Shown here: in pieces, positions 8,767 to 17,023 of the stretch | Layout of the letters: every line of letters begins with the position of its first letter | How positions within the stretch are numbered: position 1 is the stretch's first letter | DNA from: Actinomycetota bacterium | Lineage (GTDB): Bacteria; Actinomycetota; Acidimicrobiia; Spongiisociales; ZC4RG35 | Direction: 5' to 3' | Length of the DNA stretch: 30,667 bases | Assembly: GCA_027296205.1 (NCBI GenBank) | Contig: JAPUJM010000173.1 | Location: 1-30,667, forward strand | The notes under the pieces: model-generated | The model's input: only the letters and a program-made list of their open reading frames with translations | What the model was told of the DNA's origin: nothing | Databases searched by the model: none | Program-made: the position numbers and the translations under genes

Positions 8767-11376
8767 TCAGGCCTTCACGCTGGCAAGGTCCGGTCCCCAG
8801 CCGACATCCACCTTCAGTGGCACGTCCAGACCCGCCACACCCTCCATGGTCTCGACCACCAGCTTCTCGGCCGGAACCGATTCGCCCTCCGGCACCTCGA
8901 TGATCAACTCGTCGTGAATCTGGAGGAGCATGGTGGACGCCATCCTCTCCGCCCGAATCGCTGAATCCAGGTCGATCATTGCCTTTTTGATGATATCGGC
9001 CGCAGAGCCTTGGACGGGTGCGTTGAGCGCCATCCGCTCCCCCATCTGACGGATCCTGAAGTTGTCCGACTTCAATTCGGGCAAATAGCGTCTTCGTCCA
9101 AAGAGAGTCGTGGTGTAACCATCGTTACGTGCGGCAGTGACCATGGAGGCCATGTACTCCTTCACATGATGGAACTGCGAGAAGTAGGCATCGACGTGCT
9201 CCTGGGCCTCCTCACGCGAAATCCCCAGGCGATCGGCGAGTCCGAAGGCCTCCATCCCGTATAGCAGGCCGAAGTTGATCATCTTGGCCGTGCGTCGCTG
9301 CTGCGTTGACACCTCCTCGGTCGGCACATCCCAGACACGGGCCGCGGTGGCCGTGTGAATGTCGAGCCCGCTCTGGAACGCCTCGGTGAGAAACGGGTCA
9401 GCACTCATATGGGCCAAGACCCTGAGCTCGATCTGGGAGTAGTCGGCGACCAGAAACAGATTTCCTTCACCGGCGATGAACGCACGGCGAATGTCCTTGC
9501 CCGACTCCGAACGCACCGGGATATTCTGCAGGTTTGGGCTGTCAGAAGAGAGACGACCGGTCGCCGCTGCCATCTGGTTGAACCTGGTGCGGATCCTGCC
9601 GTCGGGATCGATCAACGGTAGATAGCCGTCGACATAGGTAGACCGCAGTTTCTCCAACTCCCGATACTCGAGTAACGCATCGACGAGGGGGTGGTCGAGC
9701 TTCTTCAATACCGAGGCGTCGGTCGAAGGCTTTCCCGTTGAGGTCTTCTTGCTGATGGGAAGGCCCAGCTTGTCGAACAGAATCGTCCGAAGTTGATCCG
9801 TTGAGTTGACGTTGAAAGCCTCTCCGGCCAGTTGGTGGATCTTTGACTCGAGTTTGGCGATACGGGAGCGCAGATCCTTCCCCATCTGCTCGAGATATGC
9901 CCTGTCGACCCCGATGCCGGCGTGCTCCATTCGCGCCAGCACCGGTACGAGCGGTAGTTCGAAATCAGTGAAGAGATCCGCCTCGTCACGCTCGAACAGC
10001 TCTTTTCCAAGCTGGTCGGCAAGCCTACGCACCGCCTCGACACGTCGCCCTTCGAGGTCCATGTCGGGCCCGGAGTCGAAAGGCAACATCCCGGTGGCGT
10101 CTTCATCGTCGGGTGACACGACCTCGACGCCAAGGACACGCTCGGCGATCTCAGCAAGGTCATAACTGCGCGAGGATGGATTGAGAATGTAGGCGGCCAG
10201 GGCCGTGTCCATACGGGTGTCGATGAGGTCGTGGCCTTGGTCCAGCAGGGCTCGCGCTATCGACTTCAAGTCGTGGCCGATCACCCCGATCGCGCCCGAG
10301 CCGATCTCGACGAGAATCGGGCCGGCGTCTTCAAGCGGTATGACCACCGCCTTACCCGGTCCTGTTGAGACGGATAGGCCGAACGGTCCCCCCCCATCGG
10401 AGACCAGCCCGACAACAAGGGTATCCCGATTGGCCAAATCGGAGATTCGGTCGGCGGTGGTGACCAACTCGGCCTCGACGTCGAGAATCTCGGTCGCACC
10501 GCCGGTCGATGGCAGGGCCTGCTCCAGGTCGTTCCACATCGAGTGGAACTCCAGACTGTCGAACAGGTCTTTCACCGTGTTCCGGTCCCACTCCCTTGTC
10601 TCGAAGTCGGTCGTGGAGTAACCGAGATCAAGATCGTCAACCAGGTCCATCAGCTCGAGGTTGAGAAAAACCTGCTCGCGGCTAGCCGCCAGATTCTCAC
10701 GGAGTCTCGGGGTCATGTCCCCGATCGCTGCATACACGCCGTCGACCGTGCCGTGCTCGGCTATCAGCCGCGACGCAGTCTTCTCCCCTACACCCGGCAC
10801 ACCGGGGAGGTTGTCCGAATTGTCGCCACGCAGTGACGCGTACTCAACGTACTGCGATGGCGTGATCCCGTATTTCTCTTGTATGTAGGCGTCGTCGGCA
10901 AGCACGATGTCACTTATCCCCCGGCGTGTGTACACCACCTGAACCTGTCCGCCGACCAGTTGGAAGGCGTCACGATCCCCGGTGACGATCAGCACCTCCC
11001 ACCCGTCTTCGACGGCGTTCCGGGTGAGAGAGGCGATGATGTCGTCTGCCTCGAAGCCCTCCATCCGAAGTTGGTTGATCTGAAGAGCCCGAAGAACCTC
11101 ATCCATCAACGGAAGCTGACCTCGGAAGTGGTCGGGTGCCTTCTCCCTTTGCGCCTTGTACTCGGGATAAGCCTCGGTGCGGAAAGTCTTTCGAGAAACG
11201 TCCCAGGCAACCGCGATCCCGTCGGGGTGAAAGTCCTTGAGCAGACGGATCAGCATCCGGGTGAAGCCGAAAACCGCATTGGTGACCTGACCTGATTTGG
11301 TAGCGAGGTCCTCGGGAAGGGCGTAAAAGGCGCGGTAGGCGATCGAGTTGCCGTCGATCAGGGCGAGAGTCGGCAC
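8767..11376 (-). CDS. polA: DNA polymerase I
   Basis: About 869 residues; fills gaps and removes RNA primers. The N-terminal 5'-3' exonuclease domain starts LALIDGNSIAYRAFYALP and contains a GDRDAFQL segment and the GVPGVGEKTA helix-hairpin-helix. The middle domain (about residues 300-470) lacks the DxE and other acidic motifs of a proofreading 3'-5' exonuclease, as in other actinobacterial and Taq-type enzymes. The polymerase domain shows motif A VADYSQIELR, motif B RRTAKMINFGLLYGM and motif C QIHDELIIEVPE. The start is taken as GTG 11376-11374, directly before the conserved LALIDGN. A longer frame from 11451 would run through a perfect inverted repeat and adds residues unlike the family. 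TAGCGT lies 7 nt before the GTG and could be a leaderless -10, but it is weak. Confidence 0.95.
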   Translation of the reverse strand: MPTLALIDGNSIAYRAFYALPEDLATKSGQVTNAVFGFTRMLIRLLKDFHPDGIAVAWDVSRKTFRTEAYPEYKAQREKAPDHFRGQLPLMDEVLRALQINQLRMEGFEADDIIASLTRNAVEDGWEVLIVTGDRDAFQLVGGQVQVVYTRRGISDIVLADDAYIQEKYGITPSQYVEYASLRGDNSDNLPGVPGVGEKTASRLIAEHGTVDGVYAAIGDMTPRLRENLAASREQVFLNLELMDLVDDLDLGYSTTDFETREWDRNTVKDLFDSLEFHSMWNDLEQALPSTGGATEILDVEAELVTTADRISDLANRDTLVVGLVSDGGGPFGLSVSTGPGKAVVIPLEDAGPILVEIGSGAIGVIGHDLKSIARALLDQGHDLIDTRMDTALAAYILNPSSRSYDLAEIAERVLGVEVVSPDDEDATGMLPFDSGPDMDLEGRRVEAVRRLADQLGKELFERDEADLFTDFELPLVPVLARMEHAGIGVDRAYLEQMGKDLRSRIAKLESKIHQLAGEAFNVNSTDQLRTILFDKLGLPISKKTSTGKPSTDASVLKKLDHPLVDALLEYRELEKLRSTYVDGYLPLIDPDGRIRTRFNQMAAATGRLSSDSPNLQNIPVRSESGKDIRRAFIAGEGNLFLVADYSQIELRVLAHMSADPFLTEAFQSGLDIHTATAARVWDVPTEEVSTQQRRTAKMINFGLLYGMEAFGLADRLGISREEAQEHVDAYFSQFHHVKEYMASMVTAARNDGYTTTLFGRRRYLPELKSDNFRIRQMGERMALNAPVQGSAADIIKKAMIDLDSAIRAERMASTMLLQIHDELIIEVPEGESVPAEKLVVETMEGVAGLDVPLKVDVGWGPDLASVKA

Positions 11377-11406
11377 GACAGCGACGCTACTACCTCGTCC
11401 CCAGAA

Positions 11407-11457
11407 CGTTTTGTGAAGATCTACGCGGGTATAGGCCGCGTAGATCTTCACAAAACG
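11407..11457. repeat. 22-bp perfect inverted repeat with 7-nt spacer
   Basis: The left arm (11407-11428, beginning CGTTTTGTGAAGATC) is the exact reverse complement of the right arm (11436-11457); the spacer is GTATAGG. It lies 31 nt upstream of the chosen polA start. There is no T-run on either side, so it is not a standard terminator. It could be a cruciform, a large operator, an RNA hairpin in a polA leader, or a small palindromic mobile repeat. Confidence 0.95.
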
Positions 11458-11485
11458 GGTTCAGGAAGGGGAAACGGGTTCAGGA
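11453..11485. repeat. 14-bp direct repeat, 19-bp period
   Basis: AAACGGGTTCAGGA occurs at 11453-11466 and again at 11472-11485. The second copy covers the stop codon of the upstream coiled-coil gene and the first merges into the right arm of the adjacent inverted repeat. This looks like a short local duplication. Confidence 0.9.
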
Positions 11486-11797
11486 GGGGAGGGTCGCCAG
11501 CAATCGGTCCCTTTTGGTGACCAATGCTTCTCTTTTCGAATTGAGGTCGGCCAGGGTGCTCTCGAACCGCCTGACGTCGGCAGCCGTCAATCCGGCCTCC
11601 TCGCGGTCGATGTAGTTGCCGACCGCCGCGTCACGCTGGGCGTCTTCATTGATCGACCGGTGGTACTCGAGCTCGGCCTCTACCTGGCCGGCCTCCTCCT
11701 CGAGTTTGACGATCTTCTCGTTGAGCCGGAAAAGACGGCGGTGAACCCGTTTCAGGCTGGGCTCGGCATATCCCCAGGGGTCGCCTATTCCCTTCAT
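11480..11797 (-). CDS. Small coiled-coil protein of unknown function
   Basis: 105 residues, largely helical and highly charged, with heptad-like leucine and valine spacing in RLFRLNEKIVKLEEEAGQVE (about 21-40) and a second helix with DLNSKREALVTKRDRLL near the end. It has no signal peptide, membrane segment or recognised enzyme motif. The ATG at 11797-11795 has GGAG ten bases upstream. It is on the same strand as polA, about 100 nt upstream of it, with the repeats between. A structural or scaffolding role is possible but I do not recognise the family. Confidence 0.6.
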   Translation of the reverse strand: MKGIGDPWGYAEPSLKRVHRRLFRLNEKIVKLEEEAGQVEAELEYHRSINEDAQRDAAVGNYIDREEAGLTAADVRRFESTLADLNSKREALVTKRDRLLATLPS

Positions 11798-11852
11798 GGG
11801 CCATACACTCCCACATCAGTGCTCCCAACGGTACTCACGGCGGAGAGCACCA

Positions 11853-11936
11853 GCCGGAGTGACGGAATTGGCAGACGTGCAGCACTCAAAATGCTGTGTC
11901 CTCAGTGGCGTGTGGGTTCGAGTCCCACCTCCGGCA
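11853..11936 (+). tRNA. tRNA-Leu (anticodon CAA)
   Basis: The acceptor arms GCCGGAG (11853-11859) and CTCCGGC (11929-11935) pair fully. The anticodon stem CAGCA/TGCTG encloses the loop CTCAAAA, giving anticodon CAA (11887-11889) that reads UUG. The T arm is GTGGG-TTCGAGT-CCCAC. The long variable arm makes it a class II tRNA, which fits leucine. The discriminator is A and the CCA end is not encoded (CCG follows). Total 84 nt. Confidence 0.96.
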
Positions 11937-11980
11937 CCGGGGCACTGCTCTGATCGGTGGTGCCACCCAACCAGCGGAGA

Positions 11981-13399
11981 TCACCCGGGCGACGGCTCCT
12001 GGATGGGCAGCCTCACCGTGATGGTCGTGCCCTTGCCCGGCGTCGATTGGGCAGTCACCTCGCCACCCATCAGCTCCACCAGCCCCGAGACGATGGAAAG
12101 ACCCAGCCCACTTCCCTCGTTTCTCAATTGTCGTTGTCGGCCGACGTAGTGCCGGTCGAAGATGTGTGGAAGGTCTTCGGGAGTGATCCCGATGCCGGTG
12201 TCGGCGACTTCGATCACACCGGATGAGCCCTCTTCACGAACCACGACAGTGACGGTCCCGGTCTCCGGTGTGTACCGCATCGCGTTCTCAACGAGATTCT
12301 GGGCAATCTGGCTGACACGATCGGGATCAGTCTCCAACACCAGATTCCCTCGTGCCTCGATCGACAATTTCACTCCGATCTCCCCGGCGTGCCTGTTGAA
12401 GCCCTCGACAACCTCTTTGACATGAGCGCCGATGTCGACTTGCTCCGTCCGTAGACTGAACTCGGGCTGCTCCAACCGGGCAAGCGTCGAAAGATCTTCG
12501 ATCAGACGACCTAGTTGGCGACTCTGGACACCAAGCACCCCGCCGATTCGCTCGATCTCTTCTGGGTCGACCTCTCCCCCCTCGAGGGCCTCGGCGTATC
12601 CCCCAATCGTCGTCAGCGGAGTCCTCAGGTCATGACCGATGCCCAAAATGAAGTCCCGCTCCCTGATCTGGCTTGCCTCTAGCTCCTGTGCCATCTCATT
12701 GAAGGCGGCCGCAACTTCATCGAGTTCGGGATCTTGGAGATCCGGAACCCGAACGCTCAAGTCTCCGTCGGCCAGATCACGGGAGGCCGTCGCCAGGGGT
12801 TCGAGGCGATTGGCAACCGATCGGGACAACAGGCGAGCCAGTGACGCCGACAGCACCCCGATCCCCACGATGATCACCAACATCGCGCCGAACTGATCGG
12901 CCAACCGAACTATCGGTGCCTCACGGGCAAGTCCCACAAGCAAGGTGACATCGGTGTTGCGGACCGAGATCTCGGTCGGTGTGATCACCACCAACTCCCC
13001 AGTGCTCGACCGGGTGAACTGGGTGTCGCCCGAACCCAGGGTGTCCTGGTCGAGTTTCACCCGATCGAACAGGTCACTGGAGAATCGGGCGTCGCCATCC
13101 TCGGGAATCACCGCAAAGGCGATGTCCGAGCCTCCGGCTGTTCGTCGGATCCGACCCAATCGGGGCCCCAACTGGTCACCCTGAAGCAGCCGGAACAGCT
13201 CTTGGACCGCTCCGGGTCTTCGCTCGGCGCGTCCCAGCGTGTCCACGATGATGGTTGCGGCCTCTTGCGACGAGTGCTCCATCTCACGGTAGGTCGCGTC
13301 GATTGCTGCTCTTTGGTAAGCGAAGGCCGACCCGCCGAGGACGAGAAGCCCGGTGACCGCAGCGACGCCCGCGATCGTCCAGAAGAGACGACGACGCAT
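11981..13399 (-). CDS. Sensor histidine kinase (HAMP-HisKA-HATPase)
   Basis: 472 residues. A membrane helix near the N terminus (about 4-27), an extracytoplasmic sensor region (about 28-165), a second helix (about 171-191), a HAMP linker, a DHp domain with GIGHDLRTPLTTIGGY carrying the phospho-accepting H256, and a C-terminal ATPase with the N box NLVENAMRYTPE, G1 VADTGIGI and G2 GSGLGLSI. It should sense an envelope signal and phosphorylate the adjacent regulator. The start ATG 13399-13397 shares one base with the stop of the regulator gene (TAATG), so the pair is coupled; a start ten codons upstream is open but would overlap by 31 nt. The signal sensed cannot be told from sequence. Confidence 0.93.
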   Translation of the reverse strand: MRRRLFWTIAGVAAVTGLLVLGGSAFAYQRAAIDATYREMEHSSQEAATIIVDTLGRAERRPGAVQELFRLLQGDQLGPRLGRIRRTAGGSDIAFAVIPEDGDARFSSDLFDRVKLDQDTLGSGDTQFTRSSTGELVVITPTEISVRNTDVTLLVGLAREAPIVRLADQFGAMLVIIVGIGVLSASLARLLSRSVANRLEPLATASRDLADGDLSVRVPDLQDPELDEVAAAFNEMAQELEASQIRERDFILGIGHDLRTPLTTIGGYAEALEGGEVDPEEIERIGGVLGVQSRQLGRLIEDLSTLARLEQPEFSLRTEQVDIGAHVKEVVEGFNRHAGEIGVKLSIEARGNLVLETDPDRVSQIAQNLVENAMRYTPETGTVTVVVREEGSSGVIEVADTGIGITPEDLPHIFDRHYVGRQRQLRNEGSGLGLSIVSGLVELMGGEVTAQSTPGKGTTITVRLPIQEPSPG

Positions 13400-14082
13400 T
13401 ACCGGCCCAACCGATAGCCAACGCCCCAAACCGTCTCGATGGGGATTCCTTCGATCTTCTTGCGGAGCTGTCTGATGTGGACGTCCACCGTCCGGGTCTC
13501 GCCGAAATACTCGTAGCCCCAGACTCCCTCGAGGATCTGGCCCCGGCTCATCGCCAGGCCGGCGTTCTCTGCCAGGAACCAGAGGAGGTCGAACTCCTTC
13601 ACGGTCGGTTCGACAACCTCGTCGGACGGAGTGGTCACGGTCCGCTTGCCGTCATCTATCTCGTACCCGTCGATGTCGAGAAGACGTGGCTTCGCCGGTG
13701 GTTCCTCCGAGCGACGCAACACTGCCTTGACTCGAGCCATCAGCTCTCGAGGAGAGAAGGGCTTGGTGACGTAGTCATCGGCGCCCATCTCAAGACCCAG
13801 CACCTTGTCCACTTCGGTGTCTCGTGCGGTCAGCATTATCACCGGGGTTTGCGAGAACTCCCTGATCCTCCGACATGTTTCGATCCCGTCGATGCCGGGC
13901 AGGTTGATGTCGAGGAGGATGGCTGAGACCGGTCGGATCCGAAGCCGCTCGATGGCCTCTTCTCCGGTGAGGGCGTGCAAGAACCGATAGCCATCACGTT
14001 CGAAGAAGCCGCGAAGCATGTCGGCGATGGCGTCGTCGTCTTCGACGAGCAGAACTGATCTGGTGAGACCGGGCATGCCCAC
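13399..14082 (-). CDS. OmpR/PhoB-family response regulator
   Basis: 227 residues: a receiver domain (8-120) with the acidic pocket EDDD, phospho-acceptor D58 in LLDINLPG, T85 and K107, and a C-terminal winged-helix DNA-binding domain (about 130-227) ending VDVHIRQLRKKI..ETVWGVGYRLG. It is the partner of the kinase that follows. The start is GTG 14082-14080; an ATG two codons later (14076) is equally possible. GAAGG is about six bases before the GTG. A TTTACAAAT element near 14094-14102 may belong to its promoter. Length and motifs are complete. Confidence 0.94.
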   Translation of the reverse strand: MGMPGLTRSVLLVEDDDAIADMLRGFFERDGYRFLHALTGEEAIERLRIRPVSAILLDINLPGIDGIETCRRIREFSQTPVIMLTARDTEVDKVLGLEMGADDYVTKPFSPRELMARVKAVLRRSEEPPAKPRLLDIDGYEIDDGKRTVTTPSDEVVEPTVKEFDLLWFLAENAGLAMSRGQILEGVWGYEYFGETRTVDVHIRQLRKKIEGIPIETVWGVGYRLGR

Positions 14083-14115
14083 AGTCTGCCTTCACATTTG
14101 TAAAGAACCGGTGAA

Positions 14116-14943
14116 CTATGTCTGTGGTTTCGGAGGAATTTCTCGAATCACCGCGTTGAAACCACCAACCGATACCAGATCGCCGGGTGCTACCTCACGT
14201 CTGACCAGGGCCAGACCGATCGAGTTGCTCACCGACGTCAGCGTGCCGACCTTCTTATCAGCGGCCTCCAGCGACACACCGGGCTCTGCCCCGGCCCCGT
14301 CGATCTCGAGGATGCGTAGGTGACGGTTGACGTGGCCACGGCTGTCGATACGAGCCACGAGCTCCTGTCCCAGGTAGCAGCCCTTGGTGAAGTCAACCGT
14401 CGACCCGACCAGACCCGACTCCTGGGGAATGGTCTTCTCGTCGACGTCGACTCCCCAGCGGGGCTCACCCGCGGCGATCCGGAGTGACTCGTACTCTCCG
14501 GCATCGCCCTCCTCCAGATCGGGACGGTCTCCCACGACCAGAGTCCTCTCGATCCCGGGCCAGGAGACGTCGACCTCGAGACCGCCGTTGATCCGGGACC
14601 AGGTGCCAGGCTCGACTCCGACTTGTCCAACCACGATCCACGCAGGCTGCTCGGATTGCTCGACCTCGACGTCGACCCTGATCCGGTACCGACCAAGCGT
14701 CGCCGCCAGATCCTCGCCACGCCCTCCGTCGGTGATCAGCCCTATCTCCTCATCGCCACGGAGCACCCAGAGGATGTGAGCGAGTTTTCCCTGCGGGGCG
14801 AGAAGAAGCGAACGAGTCACCCTGCCGGGCTGCATCGTTCCTATCTCCTGACTGAGCAGGTCGTTGAGAAACCGAATGGTGTCGGCGCCCCGAAACCAGA
14901 CCAGGTCGGGTGTCTCGGGGGCAAGCCATGAGGAGTACGTCAT
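14116..14943 (-). CDS. ygfZ: YgfZ/GcvT-like folate-binding protein
   Basis: 275 residues of the YgfZ family, related to the glycine-cleavage T protein and linked to tetrahydrofolate-dependent repair or assembly of iron-sulfur clusters. The family signature KGCYLGQE is at 187-194, with the conserved cysteine C189 and R198 following. The N-terminal region with FRGADTIRFLNDLLSQ matches the folate-binding fold start. It begins one base after the ccdA stop (TGACATG) and is therefore in the same transcription unit. Confidence 0.9.
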   Translation of the reverse strand: MTYSSWLAPETPDLVWFRGADTIRFLNDLLSQEIGTMQPGRVTRSLLLAPQGKLAHILWVLRGDEEIGLITDGGRGEDLAATLGRYRIRVDVEVEQSEQPAWIVVGQVGVEPGTWSRINGGLEVDVSWPGIERTLVVGDRPDLEEGDAGEYESLRIAAGEPRWGVDVDEKTIPQESGLVGSTVDFTKGCYLGQELVARIDSRGHVNRHLRILEIDGAGAEPGVSLEAADKKVGTLTSVSNSIGLALVRREVAPGDLVSVGGFNAVIREIPPKPQT

Positions 14944-14944
14944 G

Positions 14945-15715
14945 TCAAACGGAGGCTAGGTCCTCCAGGAAGGGGACGGCATCGAAGATCTGGACGAACC
15001 AGGCAGAGAGGTCTCCGATGCGTCCGGTGAACATCACAACACCGAACAACGCCAGGAACACCCCCGACGCAATGTTGATCGGTCTCAGATATGGCTTGAG
15101 CCGCCCGAAGAGCTTGAACATGCCCAATCCGGCCAAGAGGAACGGAACACCAAGACCCAACGAGTAGGTGACCAACAAGAGCATCCCCCGCCCGAGAGTG
15201 TCTTGGGTGGCGGCAGTGGCCAGAATCACGGTGAGGACAGGCCCGATGCACGGGGTCCACCCGAATCCGAAGGCGACACCCATCACCGGCGGGGCCCACT
15301 TGCCCAGCTTGGAAGGTCTCACCTGGACCCGCTTTTCCTGGCTCATCGTGGAAAGGAATCCACGGTTGGAGACCGCCATTGCCACCATCAGAATCCCGAA
15401 GGCGATAATCACCAGACCAGAAATCCGGGTGAAGGTGTTCAGGTTTTGTCTCAGGAACGTCCCAAAAACCGTCGCCCCGGCACCAAGAGCTGCGAACACC
15501 ACTGTGAACCCGGCGATGAACATGAGAATGACTCGGGTCATCCGACCCGGAGACACCTCACCGGTCTCCAGCTGCGCCGCCGAATAGCCAGACATCATCG
15601 ACAGATACCCCGGAAGCAGGGGAAGCACACACGGAGAGACAAACGAGATGATCCCGGCTCCAAAAGCAATCAGAAGCTGAACCAGGTAGGCCGCTTCACC
15701 GACACCTTCAAACAT
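14945..15715 (-). CDS. ccdA: CcdA-type thiol-disulfide transporter
   Basis: 256 residues with six hydrophobic segments. The two redox cysteines sit in the expected membrane contexts, C29 in SPCVLPLLPG and C156 in GWTPCIGPVL. The protein carries reducing equivalents across the membrane for cytochrome c maturation or for other extracytoplasmic thiol proteins; no thioredoxin-like partner or ccs gene is visible nearby. The start ATG 15715-15713 is preceded by AGGA six bases away and begins just before the first membrane segment; a frame from 15829 adds 38 residues unlike the family and would run into the divergent MFS gene. Confidence 0.92.
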   Translation of the reverse strand: MFEGVGEAAYLVQLLIAFGAGIISFVSPCVLPLLPGYLSMMSGYSAAQLETGEVSPGRMTRVILMFIAGFTVVFAALGAGATVFGTFLRQNLNTFTRISGLVIIAFGILMVAMAVSNRGFLSTMSQEKRVQVRPSKLGKWAPPVMGVAFGFGWTPCIGPVLTVILATAATQDTLGRGMLLLVTYSLGLGVPFLLAGLGMFKLFGRLKPYLRPINIASGVFLALFGVVMFTGRIGDLSAWFVQIFDAVPFLEDLASV

Positions 15716-15764
15716 CGTGGTCCTGACATCGGGTCGACACACCCCAATCTTCCCACACCCGAGG

Positions 15765-15770
15765 TATACG
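15765..15770 (+). promoter_or_regulatory. -10 element of a leaderless MFS promoter
   Basis: TATACG ends 8 nt before the ATG of the MFS gene, which puts the predicted transcription start within two bases of the start codon. There is no ribosome binding site. No good -35 is visible. Confidence 0.5.
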
Positions 15771-15778
15771 CTCCCTAA

Positions 15779-17023
15779 ATGCACCGGGTCATTCGTCGGG
15801 TTCTTGACCCTCTCCTGCCCGTCGAGCATTTCACCCGCAGCGACCGCCGCATCGTTTTCGTCATATGGGTAGCCGGGGTTGTTCAGGGCTTCGCCCAGTC
15901 ACAGGCAAGCGCTTCCCTGCCCTTCACCCGGGCCGGTCTGGGTCTGTCCGAGGGGGAGATGAGTCTTCTTCTCGGGATTGCCCGGCTGGCGGCTTTTGCT
16001 GCTCTGCCCTTGGGTTGGCTCGGGGATCACCGGGGACGAAGGAAGCCTTTCCTTTGGGCGATGACCCTGATCGTCGTCGGTGGATCGTTTGCCGGACTGG
16101 TGAGCGAGACCTGGCAGTTTGGGCTCTTCCACGCCATGCTGCGCACCGGGACCGCCGCTGTTTCCGGGCTCGCCATTGTCCTCCTCGCCGAGAACACCAG
16201 CCTCCGGATCAGGGCATATGCCATCGCCTTCTACGGGGCCGCCGTCTCCTTTGGCAGCGGGATGGCACTGATGGTGATACCGCTCGCCGACGGTGGCGGC
16301 GAGACGTGGCGAATCCCCCACCTCCTCACCGCTCTGGGGTTCCTCTTGCTGCCGTTTCTCGTCAAGAACGTCCCCGAAAGCGAGATCTATCTGGAACAGC
16401 CCGAGGGGGGCCACTGGCGTGAACTGGTCCGCGGCGAGTGGGCTCCCCGGTTTTGGATCGTCGTCAGCGCCGGATTCCTGGCAGCTGCTTTCGGAGCTTT
16501 CGGTGCTGCGTTCTCCACGGAGCGGCTCATCAACCAGGTGGGACTGAGCACCGGCAACACCGTCATCATCCTCCTTGTCGGAGGCACCCTTGGCGGTATC
16601 GGTTTCTTCGTCGGCGGCCACCTCGCCGATGCTTGGGGACGTCGGCCCACCTCGGTGCTGAGTCTTCTACTGGCGTTGCTGGGAGGAATAACTCTGTACT
16701 CGGTGACTTCCGTCCCTCTCATCCTTCTTGCAGTGATGATCTCGGCATTCGGGACGTTCGCCTTTGTGCCCGCGGCAGGCTCTCACCGGGCTGAGCTCTT
16801 CCCGACGACACTTCGGTCGAGTGCCAACACCGCGGCGTCCAACATGGCTCTTGCCGGCTCAGCTTCCGGTCTGATCATTGGCATCTACACGATCAACACC
16901 TTCGGGCTCAGCAACACGATGCTGATCCTCGGCGTGGGTGTCGTCATCGCCGCCGGGCTGACCATGCTCCTCCCGGAGACACGGGGTCAGGATCTGACGG
17001 CGATCTCGGCCGATCGCCGATAG
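15779..17023 (+). CDS. Major facilitator superfamily transporter
   Basis: 414 residues with about twelve hydrophobic segments. The loop between the second and third segments carries motif A as LGWLGDHRGRRKPF, and a related GGHLADAWGRRPTS appears at the start of the second half, as expected for the two-fold repeat of MFS proteins. The substrate cannot be deduced. The ATG at 15779 lacks a ribosome binding site and fits a leaderless start. It is divergent from ccdA, with 63 nt between the starts, and its 3' end overlaps the convergent MATE gene by 37 nt. Confidence 0.9.
   Translation: MHRVIRRVLDPLLPVEHFTRSDRRIVFVIWVAGVVQGFAQSQASASLPFTRAGLGLSEGEMSLLLGIARLAAFAALPLGWLGDHRGRRKPFLWAMTLIVVGGSFAGLVSETWQFGLFHAMLRTGTAAVSGLAIVLLAENTSLRIRAYAIAFYGAAVSFGSGMALMVIPLADGGGETWRIPHLLTALGFLLLPFLVKNVPESEIYLEQPEGGHWRELVRGEWAPRFWIVVSAGFLAAAFGAFGAAFSTERLINQVGLSTGNTVIILLVGGTLGGIGFFVGGHLADAWGRRPTSVLSLLLALLGGITLYSVTSVPLILLAVMISAFGTFAFVPAAGSHRAELFPTTLRSSANTAASNMALAGSASGLIIGIYTINTFGLSNTMLILGVGVVIAAGLTMLLPETRGQDLTAISADRR

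Noticed and set aside
11377..11451. A 25-codon N-terminal extension of PolA starting at GTG 11451
   Set aside because: It runs through both arms of the inverted repeat and adds residues unlike PolA; the conserved LALIDGN begins right after the GTG at 11376.
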